From NCBI GenBank assembly GCA_013330765.1, contig DUHU01000045.1:1-5105 (forward strand): 5,105 nucleotides of DNA, in the 5' to 3' direction. A model generated the notes under the pieces. That model was not told the DNA's origin and searched no databases. It saw only the letters and a program-made list of their open reading frames with translations. Shown here in pieces: positions 4,608-5,105 of this stretch (its first letter is position 1; each line of letters opens with the position of its first letter). The DNA is from Candidatus Poseidoniaceae archaeon. Lineage in GTDB: Archaea > Thermoplasmatota > Poseidoniia > Poseidoniales > Poseidoniaceae. The translations under genes were made by a program, and so were the position numbers.

Positions 4608-5105
4608 GTGCAACGCATCCTGACCGTCGCGGTCGCACTCCTGCTCCTTGGAAGCGGCGCCATGCTGACGCAACGCGAGGGTTGGCTGGAACGATTTTCC
4701 GTTGAGCCTGAATCCGAGGAAAGCGACCCTTTGACGCCATGGCAGGCCGGAAAGGAACACTGGCTTGTGGTGGTCGTTGATTTTGAAGACGCGACGACCG
4801 AATCCACAGGCCTTGGAGTCCCCCAAGCCATCTCATTGATGGAAGGTGAAATCGCAGACTACCTGATCTTGATGTCCGGCGATTCCGAGGTCAACTTCAC
4901 CGTTCATCCAGAGGTGCTCCGCGCCCCTGAACGTTCAAACTACTACGGCGAAGACACCAACGAAGGACGTGATTTCTCGACGGAGGGTGAATTCCTCCCG
5001 GCGGCCCTTGTCTCAGAACTGGTGGGGACAATGGTCGGAGTGGAGTGGGCCGACTTCGATTTGGTGGACGACGGAACCGTCGACCGATTGCTCATCCTCC
5101 ACACC
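4608..5105 (+). CDS. M6-family (immune inhibitor A-like) secreted metallopeptidase, N-terminal part
   Basis: An open frame of 166 codons runs off the right edge. From GTG 4608 it begins with a short hydrophobic signal-like segment (QRILTVAVALLLLGSGAM) and an acidic Glu/Ser linker (about 33-40). The peptidase region opens with HWLVVVVDFEDA (51-62), followed by SNYYGEDTNEG (110-120) and WADFDLVDDGTVDRLLILH (147-165). These fit the M6 pattern: a strand ending VDFxD, a YYG, then a D-F-D-x-D-x-D-G-x-V-D calcium-like loop before the IxH strand. The HExxH zinc motif expected downstream lies outside the window, so catalysis cannot be judged. The start is uncertain. GTG 4608 has no ribosome binding site at normal distance, and the frame is closed by TGA at 4569. 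An ATG at 4589 is better placed after AAGGAGG but lies in another frame. The product is probably exported. Confidence 0.78.
   Translation, partial: MQRILTVAVALLLLGSGAMLTQREGWLERFSVEPESEESDPLTPWQAGKEHWLVVVVDFEDATTESTGLGVPQAISLMEGEIADYLILMSGDSEVNFTVHPEVLRAPERSNYYGEDTNEGRDFSTEGEFLPAALVSELVGTMVGVEWADFDLVDDGTVDRLLILHT

Noticed and set aside
4459..4836. Minus-strand open frames of 79-125 codons opposite the peptidase gene
   Set aside because: The + frame shows M6 family motifs in order. The reverse frames are Arg/Ser-rich low-complexity translations.

Overview
The window reads as ordinary dense prokaryotic coding sequence of moderately high GC, with every supported gene on the + strand. Starts are mixed (ATG, GTG, TTG). 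The Shine-Dalgarno sites are unusually complete (GGAGGTG, AGGGGTG, AAGGTGA) and sit 5-6 bases before the starts. The gene set is a three-subunit proton-translocating transhydrogenase, a Reeler-like exported protein with a CTCH motif, a divergent TatC and an M6-type secreted peptidase. This would fit a marine Thermoplasmatota/Poseidoniales (Marine Group II) archaeon, but that is inference from style and content; no marker gene here proves it and a bacterium is not excluded.

Layout. Positions 2-2293 hold pntAA (3' part only), pntAB and pntB. They are translationally coupled: pntAB starts inside the pntAA stop codon, and pntB starts one base after the pntAB stop. Together they encode the hydride-transferring, proton-pumping NAD(P) transhydrogenase: soluble NAD(H) domain I, membrane domain II split over two subunits, and NADP(H) domain III. 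A 74-base gap follows. Then come a secreted or membrane-anchored protein with a signal peptide, a Cys-Thr-Cys-His motif, a Reeler-like beta domain and about three C-terminal membrane spans (2368-3324), and 12 bases later a TatC-family translocase subunit (3337-4446). This TatC carries an extra soluble C-terminal domain of roughly 115-130 residues that normal TatC lacks. A 10-bp stem-loop encloses its stop codon.

After a 161-base leader-like gap, the N-terminal part of an M6/immune-inhibitor-A-like metallopeptidase runs off the right edge (4608-5105). Its start is uncertain. The only strong Shine-Dalgarno lies about 30 bases upstream of the in-frame GTG, can pair with CCTCC or CCTC on either side, and points instead to an ATG in another frame. 

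The transhydrogenase supplies NADPH from the proton gradient. The downstream genes look like an envelope/secretion group (exported redox- or metal-like protein, twin-arginine translocase, secreted peptidase). The points most worth a second look are the TatC fusion domain, the CTCH protein next to tatC, and the leader of the peptidase gene.
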